Origin: an uncultured Collinsella sp. | GTDB taxonomy: Bacteria > Actinomycetota > Coriobacteriia > Coriobacteriales > Coriobacteriaceae | Direction: 5' to 3' | Length of the DNA stretch: 64,000 nucleotides | NCBI GenBank assembly: GCA_937925715.1 | Contig: CALAMG010000022.1 | Location: forward strand, 21,997-85,996 | Shown here: piece after piece, positions 34,046 through 40,766 of the stretch | Layout of the letters: each line of letters starts with the position of its first letter | Numbering within the stretch: the stretch's first letter is position 1 | Notes under the pieces: generated by a model | Database searches by the model: none | Told to the model about the DNA's origin: nothing | Seen by the model: the letters and a program-made list of their open reading frames with translations, nothing else | Program-made: the position numbers and the translations under genes

Positions 34046-34196
34046 CTCCCGAGCACGGCGGAGGGCCGGAGAAATATATTAAGGTCATCGCGAGTTCCGC
34101 ACGCAAAGGAGAGCACTTAATGTGCTCTCCGTCTTGCGCAGGACTGTAGAGCAGGGACCTTAATATATTTCTCCGGCCCTCCGCCGTGCTCGGGAG
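34046..34196. repeat. Long-hairpin repeat, copy 4 (151 nt)
   Basis: Perfect 41 bp arms at 34046-34086 and 34156-34196, with no sequence relation to the arms of copies 1-3. The core is ATCGCGAGTTCCGCACGC, inner stem GGAGAGCAC/GTGCTCTCC and CAGGACTGTAGAGCAG, almost identical to copy 2 apart from paired compensatory changes. It occupies most of the gap between the phosphatase gene and the rplC leader. Confidence 0.9.
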
Positions 34197-34249
34197 CCAT
34201 CCACGCACTTTACCTGCGTAAACAATGTGAGTGAAATATGAATCTCGAT

Positions 34250-34274
34250 GGATACGCCCGCAGCCGTGTATACT
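34250..34274 (+). promoter_or_regulatory. Ribosomal-operon promoter/operator motif before rplC
   Basis: GGATACGCCCG at 34250-34260 followed by CCGTGTATACT at 34264-34274. A 24-base segment here matches one at 36115-36138 before rplB at 21 positions and resembles one before rpsL. TATACT could be a -10 box, but no good -35 is found at 16-18 bases. Confidence 0.45.
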
Positions 34275-34457
34275 AATCAGCTGTGTGTAACCAGGGGAGT
34301 ATTCTGGCTGGACAAAACGCCTGCTTAATAGGGTTGTCAGGTAGTTCGGACGCAATACAAGGCTGGAGAGCACGTCGTGTAAGTAGTGGTCCTCTAGGGG
34401 CGTACGCTCGGTGGTGTACGCATTGTCCCAAGACCACGCGAGAGTTGGGATCATATC
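34275..34457 (+). promoter_or_regulatory. Leader region of the rplC operon
   Basis: About 180 bases between the promoter-like motif and rplC with no gene. A GCGTAC/GTACGC hairpin (about 34398-34418) is visible. This is the expected position for an autoregulatory S10-operon leader, but I do not recognise a known fold. Confidence 0.35.
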
Positions 34458-35078
34458 TTGATCAGCATGATTCTCGGCCGCAAGATTGGCATGACCCAGG
34501 TTTGGGACGAGAACGACAACGTCGTCCCCGTCACGGTCATCCAGGCTGGCCCCTGCGCTGTCTCGCAGGTTAAAACTCAGGCAACCGACGGCTATGACGC
34601 CGTCCAGATCGGTTTCGGCGACATCAAGGCCAAGAACGTGAACAAGCCCATGGCTGGTCACTTCGCTAAGGCTGGCGTCGAGCCTGTCCGCTTCCTTCGT
34701 GAGGTCCGCGTCGAGAACGGCGAGGAGCACAAGGTCGGCGAGGTCGTTACCGTCGCTGATTTCGCTGATGTCGAGAAGGTCGACGTCATCGGTACCTCCA
34801 AGGGTAAGGGCTTCCAGGGTCGCATCAAGCGCTGGGGTCAGCGCCGCGGTCCTATGACGCATGGTTCTCACTTCCAGCGTCACCCCGGTTCTATCGGTCA
34901 GTGCGCCTATCCTGCGCGCGTCCTCAAGGGCGTCAAGATGGCCGGTCACATGGGTAACGAGCGCGTTACCGTCAAGAACCTTTCCGTTGTCCGCATCGAT
35001 GCCGAGCAGAACCTCATCTTGGTCAAGGGCGCTGTCCCGGGTGCCAAGAATGGTCTCGTCGCCATCCGTATGGCCTAA
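34458..35078 (+). CDS. rplC: Large ribosomal subunit protein uL3
   Basis: The 206-residue protein has LGRKIGMTQVWDE at the N-terminus, the long central extension (GTSKGKGFQGRIKRWG, RRGPMTHGSHFQR) that reaches the peptidyl transferase centre, and GHMGNERVTV. A TTG start at 34458 is chosen because GGGA is about 7 bases upstream; the ATG at 34467 would be too far. rpsJ, its usual upstream partner, is 14 kb away. Confidence 0.95.
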   Translation: MISMILGRKIGMTQVWDENDNVVPVTVIQAGPCAVSQVKTQATDGYDAVQIGFGDIKAKNVNKPMAGHFAKAGVEPVRFLREVRVENGEEHKVGEVVTVADFADVEKVDVIGTSKGKGFQGRIKRWGQRRGPMTHGSHFQRHPGSIGQCAYPARVLKGVKMAGHMGNERVTVKNLSVVRIDAEQNLILVKGAVPGAKNGLVAIRMA

Positions 35079-35124
35079 GGGCCCAGCCCATTTAGCCCAG
35101 CGTCATACCAAGGAGAACACTTAA

Positions 35125-35751
35125 ATGGCAAAGTTTGAAGTAAAGAACAGCGAGGGCAAGAAGGTCGCCGAGGCCGAGCTCGCCGCTGAGGTGTACGGCA
35201 TCGAGCCGAACATCCACGTTATGCACCACATCGTCAAGTGCCAGATGGCCTCTTGGCGTCAGGGCACCCAGTCTGCTAAGGGTCGCTCTGAGGTTTCCGG
35301 TGGCGGCAAGAAGCCTTGGCGTCAGAAGGGCACCGGCCGTGCCCGCCAGGGTTCCATCCGTGCTGCCCAGTGGCGTCACGGTGGCGTTGTCTTCGCCCCC
35401 AAGCCCCGTTCCTACGCTAAGCGTATGAACAACAAGGAGGTCAAGCTGGCTATGCGCTCCGCGCTGTCCGCCAAGCTGGCCGATGGCGAGCTTGTGCTCG
35501 TCGACGACTACGGCTTCGAGAAGCCTTCCACAAAGGCTGCCGTCGCCATGCTCAAGGCTCTCGGTCTTGAGGGCAAGCGTCTGACCATCATCGTTCGCGA
35601 TGAGGACGTCAACGCCTACCTGTCGTTCCGCAACATTCCCAAGACGTTCATCATCACCGCCGACGAGGCCAACACCTACGATCTCGTCAACAACAACGCT
35701 GTGCTGATGCCCGCCGACATCGCCGCTCACTTCGGGGAGGTGCTTGCATAA
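35125..35751 (+). CDS. rplD: Large ribosomal subunit protein uL4
   Basis: The 208-residue protein contains the tunnel loop region QKGTGRARQGS with GGGKKPWR and the C-terminal alpha/beta domain. L4 is an assembly protein and in enterobacteria represses its own operon. AAGGAG is about 10 bases upstream. Its stop overlaps no gene but rplW starts at the next base. Confidence 0.96.
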   Translation: MAKFEVKNSEGKKVAEAELAAEVYGIEPNIHVMHHIVKCQMASWRQGTQSAKGRSEVSGGGKKPWRQKGTGRARQGSIRAAQWRHGGVVFAPKPRSYAKRMNNKEVKLAMRSALSAKLADGELVLVDDYGFEKPSTKAAVAMLKALGLEGKRLTIIVRDEDVNAYLSFRNIPKTFIITADEANTYDLVNNNAVLMPADIAAHFGEVLA

Positions 35752-36039
35752 ATGACCGCCCACGAGATCATCATCCGTCCGATCGTGTCCGAGCGTTCCT
35801 TCTCCGGCATGGAGCTGAACAAGTACACGTTCGAGGTCGCCAAGGATGCTAACAAGTATCAGATCAAGGACGCTGTCGAGGAGATCTTCGGCGTCAAGGT
35901 CGTTCGCGTGAACACCCTGACGGTCAAGCCCAAGACCAAGCGCGTGCGCTATGTCGCCGGCAAGACCCGTTCTTGGAAGAAGGCCATCGTCACGCTGGCC
36001 GAGGGCGACACCATCGAGGTCTTTGGCAACCAGGCCTAA
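35752..36039 (+). CDS. rplW: Large ribosomal subunit protein uL23
   Basis: The 95-residue protein has IIRPIVSERSF, the YTFEVAKDANK helix and VRYVAGKTRSWKKAIV. L23 lies at the tunnel exit and docks trigger factor and SRP. GGGGAGGTG at the end of rplD provides the ribosome-binding site, so the pair is coupled. Confidence 0.96.
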   Translation: MTAHEIIIRPIVSERSFSGMELNKYTFEVAKDANKYQIKDAVEEIFGVKVVRVNTLTVKPKTKRVRYVAGKTRSWKKAIVTLAEGDTIEVFGNQA

Positions 36040-36056
36040 GACTCGCTGCTGTTGAG

Positions 36057-36101
36057 TGAGCTCATGCCTCCCAACTAGGGGAGGCGAGAGCTCAAGGTTT
36101 T
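36057..36101 (+). terminator. Strong hairpin with short T-tract between rplW and rplB
   Basis: TGAGCTC-GCCTCCC pairs with GGGAGGC-GAGCTCA, with two-base bulges on both sides and a five-base loop, followed by AGGTTTT. It could be a partial terminator or an mRNA-processing site within the operon, reducing read-through to rplB, which has its own promoter-like motif just downstream. Confidence 0.6.
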
Positions 36102-36114
36102 GGGCGTATAAAAT

Positions 36115-36139
36115 GGACACGCCCGGAACCGTGTATACG
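36115..36139 (+). promoter_or_regulatory. Ribosomal-operon promoter/operator motif before rplB
   Basis: GGACACGCCCG at 36115-36125 then CCGTGTATACG at 36129-36139, matching the motif before rplC at 21 of 24 positions. It lies about 80 bases before rplB and after the hairpin at 36057-36101. Confidence 0.45.
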
Positions 36140-36218
36140 TCCGGTGTCATCGCACCCGAGGCAGAACCTCGAATCCCTGTCTGCGATGGCTAACGGATTC
36201 CTATTGAAAGGGATTGTA

Positions 36219-37049
36219 ATGGCTGTAAAGCACCTTAAGCCGACCTCCGCTGGTAGGCGTTGGCAGACGATCTCCGACTTCTCCGAGATCACCTGCACCA
36301 AGCCCGAGAAGTCTCTTCTCGAGCCCCTGCCCAAGAAGGCCGGTCGTAACAACAACGGCCGCATCACCACCCGCCACCAGGGCGGCGGCGTGAAGCGTCG
36401 TTACCGCGTGATCGACTTCAAGCGCAACAAGGACGGCGTGCCCGCCAAGGTTGCCACGATCGAGTACGATCCGAACCGTTCCGCTCGCATCGCTCTGCTG
36501 CACTACGCTGACGGTGAGAAGCGCTACATCCTGGCCCCCAAGGGCCTCGAGGTCGGTCAGACCATCATGTCCGGTTCTGACGCCGACATCAAGCCGGGCA
36601 ACGCTCTGCCCCTCGCCGACATCCCCGTCGGTACGCTCATCCACGCCGTCGAGTTCCAGCCGGGCAAGGGCGCTGCTATCGCCCGTTCCGCCGGTAACTC
36701 CTGCCAGCTGATGGGTAAGGAGGGCAAGTACGCTATCGTCCGTATGCCCTCCTCCGAGATGCGCCGCATCCTCGTTACCTGCCGCGCCACCGTCGGTGAG
36801 GTCGGCAACGCCGATCACTCCAACATCGTCATCGGCAAGGCCGGCCGTAAGCGTCACATGAACGTGCGCCCGACCGTCCGCGGTACCGTCATGAACCCTG
36901 TCGACCACCCGCACGGCGGTGGCGAGGGCAAGAACCACACCTCTGGTCGTCCCTCCGTTACCCCCTGGGGTAAGCCGACGAAGGGCCTTCGTACGCGCAA
37001 GAAGAAGAAGGTCTCGAACCAGCACATCATTCGTCGCCGTAAGAAGTAA
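36219..37049 (+). CDS. rplB: Large ribosomal subunit protein uL2
   Basis: The 276-residue protein starts MAVKHLKPTSAGRRWQ, contains RNNNGRITTRHQGGG and the peptidyl-transferase region VRGTVMNPVDHPHGGGEG with the conserved His, and ends in a basic tail. ATG at 36219 has GAAAGGGA about 8 bases upstream; an earlier in-frame ATG would add 25 atypical residues. Confidence 0.96.
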   Translation: MAVKHLKPTSAGRRWQTISDFSEITCTKPEKSLLEPLPKKAGRNNNGRITTRHQGGGVKRRYRVIDFKRNKDGVPAKVATIEYDPNRSARIALLHYADGEKRYILAPKGLEVGQTIMSGSDADIKPGNALPLADIPVGTLIHAVEFQPGKGAAIARSAGNSCQLMGKEGKYAIVRMPSSEMRRILVTCRATVGEVGNADHSNIVIGKAGRKRHMNVRPTVRGTVMNPVDHPHGGGEGKNHTSGRPSVTPWGKPTKGLRTRKKKKVSNQHIIRRRKK

Positions 37050-37081
37050 TTTCGGATACCGAGTTTTAGGAGAAAGCACTT

Positions 37082-37342
37082 ATGAGCAGAAGTCTCAAAA
37101 AGGGCCCGTTCGTGGAGACTCGCCTTCTCTCGCGTATCACCGCGATGAACGAGGCTGGCAAGAAGGACGTCGTGAAGACCTGGTCCCGCGCGTCCACCAT
37201 CTTCCCCGAGATGGTTGGTCACACCATCGCCGTCCACGACGGCCGCAAGCATGTGCCCGTGTATGTTACCGAGTCCATGGTTGGTCACAAGCTCGGCGAG
37301 TTCGCGCCGACTCGTACGTTCCGTGGCCACAAGGCCAAATAG
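37082..37342 (+). CDS. rpsS: Small ribosomal subunit protein uS19
   Basis: The 86-residue protein has SRSLKKGPFV at the N-terminus, TWSRASTIFPEMVGHTIAVH and LGEFAPTRTFRGHKAK. S19 sits in the 30S head with S13. AGGAGAAAG is 7 bases upstream. It is within the rplB-rpsS-rplV-rpsC run. Confidence 0.97.
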   Translation: MSRSLKKGPFVETRLLSRITAMNEAGKKDVVKTWSRASTIFPEMVGHTIAVHDGRKHVPVYVTESMVGHKLGEFAPTRTFRGHKAK

Positions 37343-37356
37343 GGGGTTAACCGTAA

Positions 37357-37728
37357 ATGGCAACTAAGTCTATTGAAACTGAGGCCACCGAGGTTCGCGC
37401 CGTCGCTAAGTACGTGCGTGTTTCCCCCAGCAAGGCCCGCCTGGTGGTCGATCTGATCCGCCGCAAGCCTGTCGCTCAGGCCTTCGACATCCTCCACTTC
37501 TGCGACCGCGCCGTCGCCGTGGATGTCGAGAAGGTTCTCCGTTCCGCCGTTGCGAACGCCGAGAACAACAACGGTCTGCGTGCCGACAACCTGGTTGTCG
37601 CCGCTGCCTATGTTGACGAGGGTCCGACGCTTAAGCGCATCCGTCCCCGCGCCAAGGGTTCCGCTTCTCGCATTCTGAAGCGTACTTCCCACATCACCGT
37701 CGTCGTTGCTCCTCGAAAGGAGGCGTAA
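37357..37728 (+). CDS. rplV: Large ribosomal subunit protein uL22
   Basis: The 123-residue protein has AVAKYVRVSPSKARLVVDLI and the exit-tunnel beta-hairpin region GPTLKRIRPRAKGSA with IILK-type continuation (RILKRTSHITVVV). The first 12 residues are a variable extension. GGGGGTTAA precedes the ATG. Confidence 0.96.
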   Translation: MATKSIETEATEVRAVAKYVRVSPSKARLVVDLIRRKPVAQAFDILHFCDRAVAVDVEKVLRSAVANAENNNGLRADNLVVAAAYVDEGPTLKRIRPRAKGSASRILKRTSHITVVVAPRKEA

Positions 37729-37734
37729 AGCTGT

Positions 37735-38445
37735 ATGGGTCAGAAAGTCTACCCCACCGGCTTCCGTCTTGGCATCACCGAGAACTGGCGCTCCCGCTGG
37801 TTCGCAGAGAAGGATTACGCTAAGACCCTCGGTAACGATCTCGAGATCCGCAAGTACCTCGAGAAGCGTCTTTCCCGCGCAGCTGTCTCCCGCGTCGAGA
37901 TCGAGCGCGCTGGCGACAAGGTGAAGGTCATCATCCTCACCGCTCGCCCCGGCGTTGTCATCGGTAAGAAGGGTGCCGAGATCGATACCCTCCGCACCGA
38001 GCTCGAGAAGGTCGCTGGCGTCTCCAAGGGCCAGCTCTCCGTCGACGTTGTCGAGATCAAGCGCCCCGAGCTCGACGCCAACCTCGTTGCTCAGTCTATT
38101 GCCGAGCAGCTCGAGGGCCGCGTTGCCTTCCGTCGCGCTATGCGCAAGGCTGTCCAGTCCGCCCGCAAGGCCGGCGCTAAGGGCATCCGTATCCAGTGCT
38201 CCGGTCGTCTCGGCGGTGCCGAGATGGGCCGTCGTGAGTGGTACCGTGAGGGTCGCGTGCCTCTGCACACCCTCCGTGCCAAGATCGACTACGGCACGGC
38301 TGTCGCTAGCACCACTATGGGCGCTTGCGGCGTGAAGGTCTGGATCTACCTGGGCGAGAAGCTCCCGGGCCAGCCTGTTCCCAACCCTGCACTCGAGGGC
38401 TCTTCCCGTCCTCGTCGTCGTAACTCCGAGAGGAGGGGTCAGTAG
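37735..38445 (+). CDS. rpsC: Small ribosomal subunit protein uS3
   Basis: The 236-residue protein begins GQKVYPTGFRLG, has a KH-type RNA-binding motif (VIGKKGAEIDTLR) and the C-terminal domain GRLGGAEMGRREWYREGRVP with a basic tail. S3 helps form the mRNA entry site. AAAGGAGG lies about 9 bases upstream. Its TAG shares a base with the rplP GTG start. Confidence 0.97.
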   Translation: MGQKVYPTGFRLGITENWRSRWFAEKDYAKTLGNDLEIRKYLEKRLSRAAVSRVEIERAGDKVKVIILTARPGVVIGKKGAEIDTLRTELEKVAGVSKGQLSVDVVEIKRPELDANLVAQSIAEQLEGRVAFRRAMRKAVQSARKAGAKGIRIQCSGRLGGAEMGRREWYREGRVPLHTLRAKIDYGTAVASTTMGACGVKVWIYLGEKLPGQPVPNPALEGSSRPRRRNSERRGQ

Positions 38446-38948
38446 TGCTTGCCCCTAAGCGTATTCTTCACCGCAAGGTGCAGCGTGGCTCCATGAAGGG
38501 CCAGGCCAAGGGTAATACCGAGCTGCATTTCGGCGAGTTTGGTATCCAGGCTCTCGAGGCCCATTGGATCACCAACCGTCAGATCGAGGCCGCTCGTATT
38601 GCCATGACCCGCTACATGAAGCGTGGCGGTCGTGTCTACATCACGATCTTCCCCGATAAGCCCATCACCAAGAAGCCTGCCGAGACTCGCATGGGTTCTG
38701 GTAAGGGTAACCCCGAGGAGTGGGTGGCCGTCGTCAAGCCCGGTCGCATCATGTTCGAGGTCAAGGGCGTGCCCGAGGAGGTCGCTCGCGAGGCTCTGCG
38801 TCTTGCACAGCACAAGCTTCCCATCAAGACCAAGATTGTTGCTGCCAAGAACGCTGAGCAGCGCATCGAGAAGGAGATGGCTGAGGAGGCCGCTCTCGAG
38901 GCCAAGTGGGCTGCTGAGGACGCCGCCGCCGCCAAGGAGGAGAACTAA
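38445..38948 (+). CDS. rplP: Large ribosomal subunit protein uL16, extended C-terminus
   Basis: The 167-residue protein has LAPKRILHRKVQRG, the FGEFGIQALE and the GKGNPEEWVAVVKPGRIMFE core of L16 next to the A site. Typical length is 137-145; the last 28 residues or so form an Ala/Glu-rich charged helix (EKEMAEEAALEAKWAAEDAA). The GTG start overlaps the rpsC stop with GAGAGGAGGGG just upstream, so translation is coupled. Confidence 0.95.
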   Translation: MLAPKRILHRKVQRGSMKGQAKGNTELHFGEFGIQALEAHWITNRQIEAARIAMTRYMKRGGRVYITIFPDKPITKKPAETRMGSGKGNPEEWVAVVKPGRIMFEVKGVPEEVAREALRLAQHKLPIKTKIVAAKNAEQRIEKEMAEEAALEAKWAAEDAAAAKEEN

Positions 38949-39163
38949 TGAAGCCCGCAGAGATTCGTGAGCTCTCGGACGCTCAGCTCGTTGAGAAGCT
39001 GAAGGAAATGCGCGCCGAGCTCTTTAACCTTCGTTTCCAGATGGCCACCAGCCAGCTGGACAACACCGCTCGCGTCAACACCGTGAAGAAGGACATCGCT
39101 CGCGTCCTCACGGAGCAGCGCGCCCGCGAGATCGCAGCGGAGAAGTCCGCTGTCGCCGAGTAG
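38948..39163 (+). CDS. rpmC: Large ribosomal subunit protein uL29
   Basis: The 71-residue two-helix protein has EIRELSDAQLVEKLKEMRAE and NLRFQMATSQLDNTARV. Start ATG overlaps the rplP TAA by one base, with AAGGAGGAG upstream. Located near the tunnel exit with L23. Confidence 0.95.
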   Translation: MKPAEIRELSDAQLVEKLKEMRAELFNLRFQMATSQLDNTARVNTVKKDIARVLTEQRAREIAAEKSAVAE

Positions 39164-39179
39164 GACCTAAGGAGAGAAC

Positions 39180-39440
39180 ATGACTGATTCGCGTAACTCG
39201 CGTAAGGTCCGTACGGGTGTCGTTACCTCCGTCTCCGGTGCCAAGACCATTGTTGTCACCATCACCGAGCGCAAGCGTCACCCCAAGTACGGCAAGATGA
39301 TGACCAGCTCCAAGAAGCTGCACGCTCACGACGAGGAGTGCACGGCTGGCGTGGGCGACACCGTCCGCGTTATGGAGACCCGTCCTATGTCCAAGATGAA
39401 GCGTTGGCGCCTCATCGAGGTCGTCGAGCGCGCTAAATAA
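39180..39440 (+). CDS. rpsQ: Small ribosomal subunit protein uS17
   Basis: The 86-residue OB-fold protein has SRKVRTGVVTSVSGAKTIVV, HPKYGKMM, AHDEECTAGVGDTVRVMETRP (split by the loop) and the LSK-type MSKMKRWRL. Primary 16S rRNA binder. AAGGAGAG is 6 bases upstream. Confidence 0.96.
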   Translation: MTDSRNSRKVRTGVVTSVSGAKTIVVTITERKRHPKYGKMMTSSKKLHAHDEECTAGVGDTVRVMETRPMSKMKRWRLIEVVERAK

Positions 39441-39467
39441 GCAGTCGCTCTTACGACTTGTACGTTT

Positions 39468-39533
39468 CCGAAGATGTGCGTATGCCTGGTTTGCATACCA
39501 CAGGCCGTCTAAAGGCAGCGCACCTCTCTTCGG
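39468..39533 (+). promoter_or_regulatory. Predicted three-way-junction RNA element before rplN
   Basis: Closing stem CCGAAGA-T-GTGCG pairs with CGCAC-CTC-TCTTCGG. Inside, GTATGC/GCATAC (39480-39485 with 39493-39498) and GCC/GGC (39504-39506 with 39514-39516) form two more hairpins. It fills most of the 118-base rpsQ-rplN spacer, ending 25 bases before rplN. It may bind a ribosomal protein or be an mRNA-processing site. No known family recognised. Confidence 0.5.
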
Positions 39534-39558
39534 TTCTTAGTTCGGAGGAACATCTACC

Positions 39559-39927
39559 ATGATTCAGATGCAAACCATGCTGAACGTCGCCGACAACTCC
39601 GGCGCTCGCAAGATTCGCTGCATCAAGGTGCTTGGCGGTTCCAAGCGTCGTTATGCAGGCATCGGCGATGTGTTCATCGGTGCTGTCCAGGAGGCTACCC
39701 CTGGCGCCAACGTCAAGAAGAAGGACGTTGTCCGTTGCGTCGTCGTTCGCACCGTTAAGGAGATCCGCCGCAAGGATGGCTCCTACATTCGCTTTGATGA
39801 GAACGCCTGCGTTGTCATCAACAACGATGGTTCGCCCGTCGGCACCCGTATCTTCGGGCCCGTCGCTCGCGAGCTTCGTGACAAGAAGTACATGAAGATC
39901 GTCTCGCTCGCTCCCGAGACCCTGTAG
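39559..39927 (+). CDS. rplN: Large ribosomal subunit protein uL14
   Basis: The 122-residue protein has MIQMQTMLNVADNSGARKI, GDVFIGAVQEA and KDGSYIRFDENACVVIN with GTRIFGPVARELR. L14 forms an intersubunit bridge and binds RsfS. TTCGGAGG is about 9 bases upstream. Usually the first gene of the spc operon. Confidence 0.97.
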   Translation: MIQMQTMLNVADNSGARKIRCIKVLGGSKRRYAGIGDVFIGAVQEATPGANVKKKDVVRCVVVRTVKEIRRKDGSYIRFDENACVVINNDGSPVGTRIFGPVARELRDKKYMKIVSLAPETL

Positions 39928-39940
39928 TTAGGGGAGATAT

Positions 39941-40246
39941 ATGTATATCAAGAAGGGCGATAAGGTCCAGGTTCTCTCTGGTAAGGATCGCGGCAAGCAG
40001 GGCGTTATCCTGCGTGCTCTCCCCGCCGAGAACAAGGTCGTTGTCGAGGGCGTTTCGGTCGTCAAGAAGGCCGTCAAGCCCAACGCTGCCAACCAGCAGG
40101 GCGGCATCGTTTCGCAGGAGGCTCCCATCGATGCCTCCAACGTCAATCTCGTCTGCCCCGAGTGCGGTAAGGTTACCCGCGTCGGTCACGAGAAGGACGG
40201 CAAGAACAAGCTGCGCGTCTGCAAGAAGTGCGGCCACAAGTTCTAA
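39941..40246 (+). CDS. rplX: Large ribosomal subunit protein uL24
   Basis: The 101-residue protein has the KOW motif KKGDKVQVLSGKDRGKQG, EGVSVVKKAVKP and a C-terminal zinc-ribbon-like pair (CPECGK and CKKCGHKF). L24 initiates 50S assembly. GGGGAG is about 7 bases upstream. rplE, its usual follower, is not present; a terminator follows at once. Confidence 0.96.
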   Translation: MYIKKGDKVQVLSGKDRGKQGVILRALPAENKVVVEGVSVVKKAVKPNAANQQGGIVSQEAPIDASNVNLVCPECGKVTRVGHEKDGKNKLRVCKKCGHKF

Positions 40247-40272
40247 GCTGCCCGCAACATCAAGTTGCTAGC

Positions 40273-40309
40273 AAAGGCCCGGATGCCCCACGGCATCCGG
40301 GCCTTTTTC
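40273..40309 (+). terminator. Intrinsic terminator after rplX
   Basis: AAAGGCCCGGATGCC pairs with GGCATCCGGGCCTTT across CCAC, then TT. It marks a real end of the ribosomal operon before rplE. Confidence 0.93.
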
Positions 40310-40317
40310 TATCCCTA

Positions 40318-40510
40318 CTCATTGGGGACACACTCATTGGGGACAGACTTAAATGACTAGTCGTTGAGGATGTTCTTAAACGGCTAGTTGATGAGGACAG
40401 TCTTGCCACGAAAACGTCGCACGGGGAACGCCCCCAGGTTCCAGCAGCTTGGGACGTCCCTATGTGCCGGCAGTTTGGGACGGTCCTTTGATGTCTGATG
40501 TCCCCAGAGG
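40318..40510. repeat. Non-coding stretch with short direct repeats (GGGGACA type)
   Basis: CTCATTGGGGACA occurs twice at 40318-40330 and 40333-40345. Degenerate pairs follow: AGTCGTTGAGGA with AGTTGATGAGGA, and TTGGGACGTCC with TTGGGACGGTCC (near 40447 and 40473). No open frame with gene-like composition was seen. It looks like an eroded intergenic repeat cluster. Confidence 0.5.
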
Positions 40511-40630
40511 GGTGGAGTAATACGGCCTACTCTGTCTTTTATGGCTATGGTGTTCCGCCCTTTTATGTTTCATGAGGATCGTCGCATGCGCATTTGCGCG
40601 CATAGCCTTGCGCGATAATACGCATAACCG

Positions 40631-40715
40631 CGCAAACATCTGCTACCTATGGTTAAATAATGACCGATTAGCAAATAAACACGCAAACACGAGCAGATGC
40701 GCGCGCAATTGTGCG
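40631..40715. promoter_or_regulatory. Operator-like region upstream of the oxidoreductase gene
   Basis: CGCAAACA occurs at 40631-40638 and 40682-40689; CATCTGCT (40637-40644) faces AGCAGATG (40692-40699); and CGCGCAATTGTGCG (40702-40715) is a near-perfect palindrome. The region is AT-rich for this genome. The DeoR-type regulator encoded downstream is the obvious candidate ligand. Confidence 0.4.
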
Positions 40716-40766
40716 AATATAGGACTGTTAGAAATGAAGGACTTCCGATGACTCAGGAGGCACATC

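Noticed and set aside
40560..40760. tRNA or other stable RNA in the gap before the oxidoreductase gene
   Set aside because: No cloverleaf, T-loop GTTCRA motif or CCA-like end was seen; the symmetry fits operators better.
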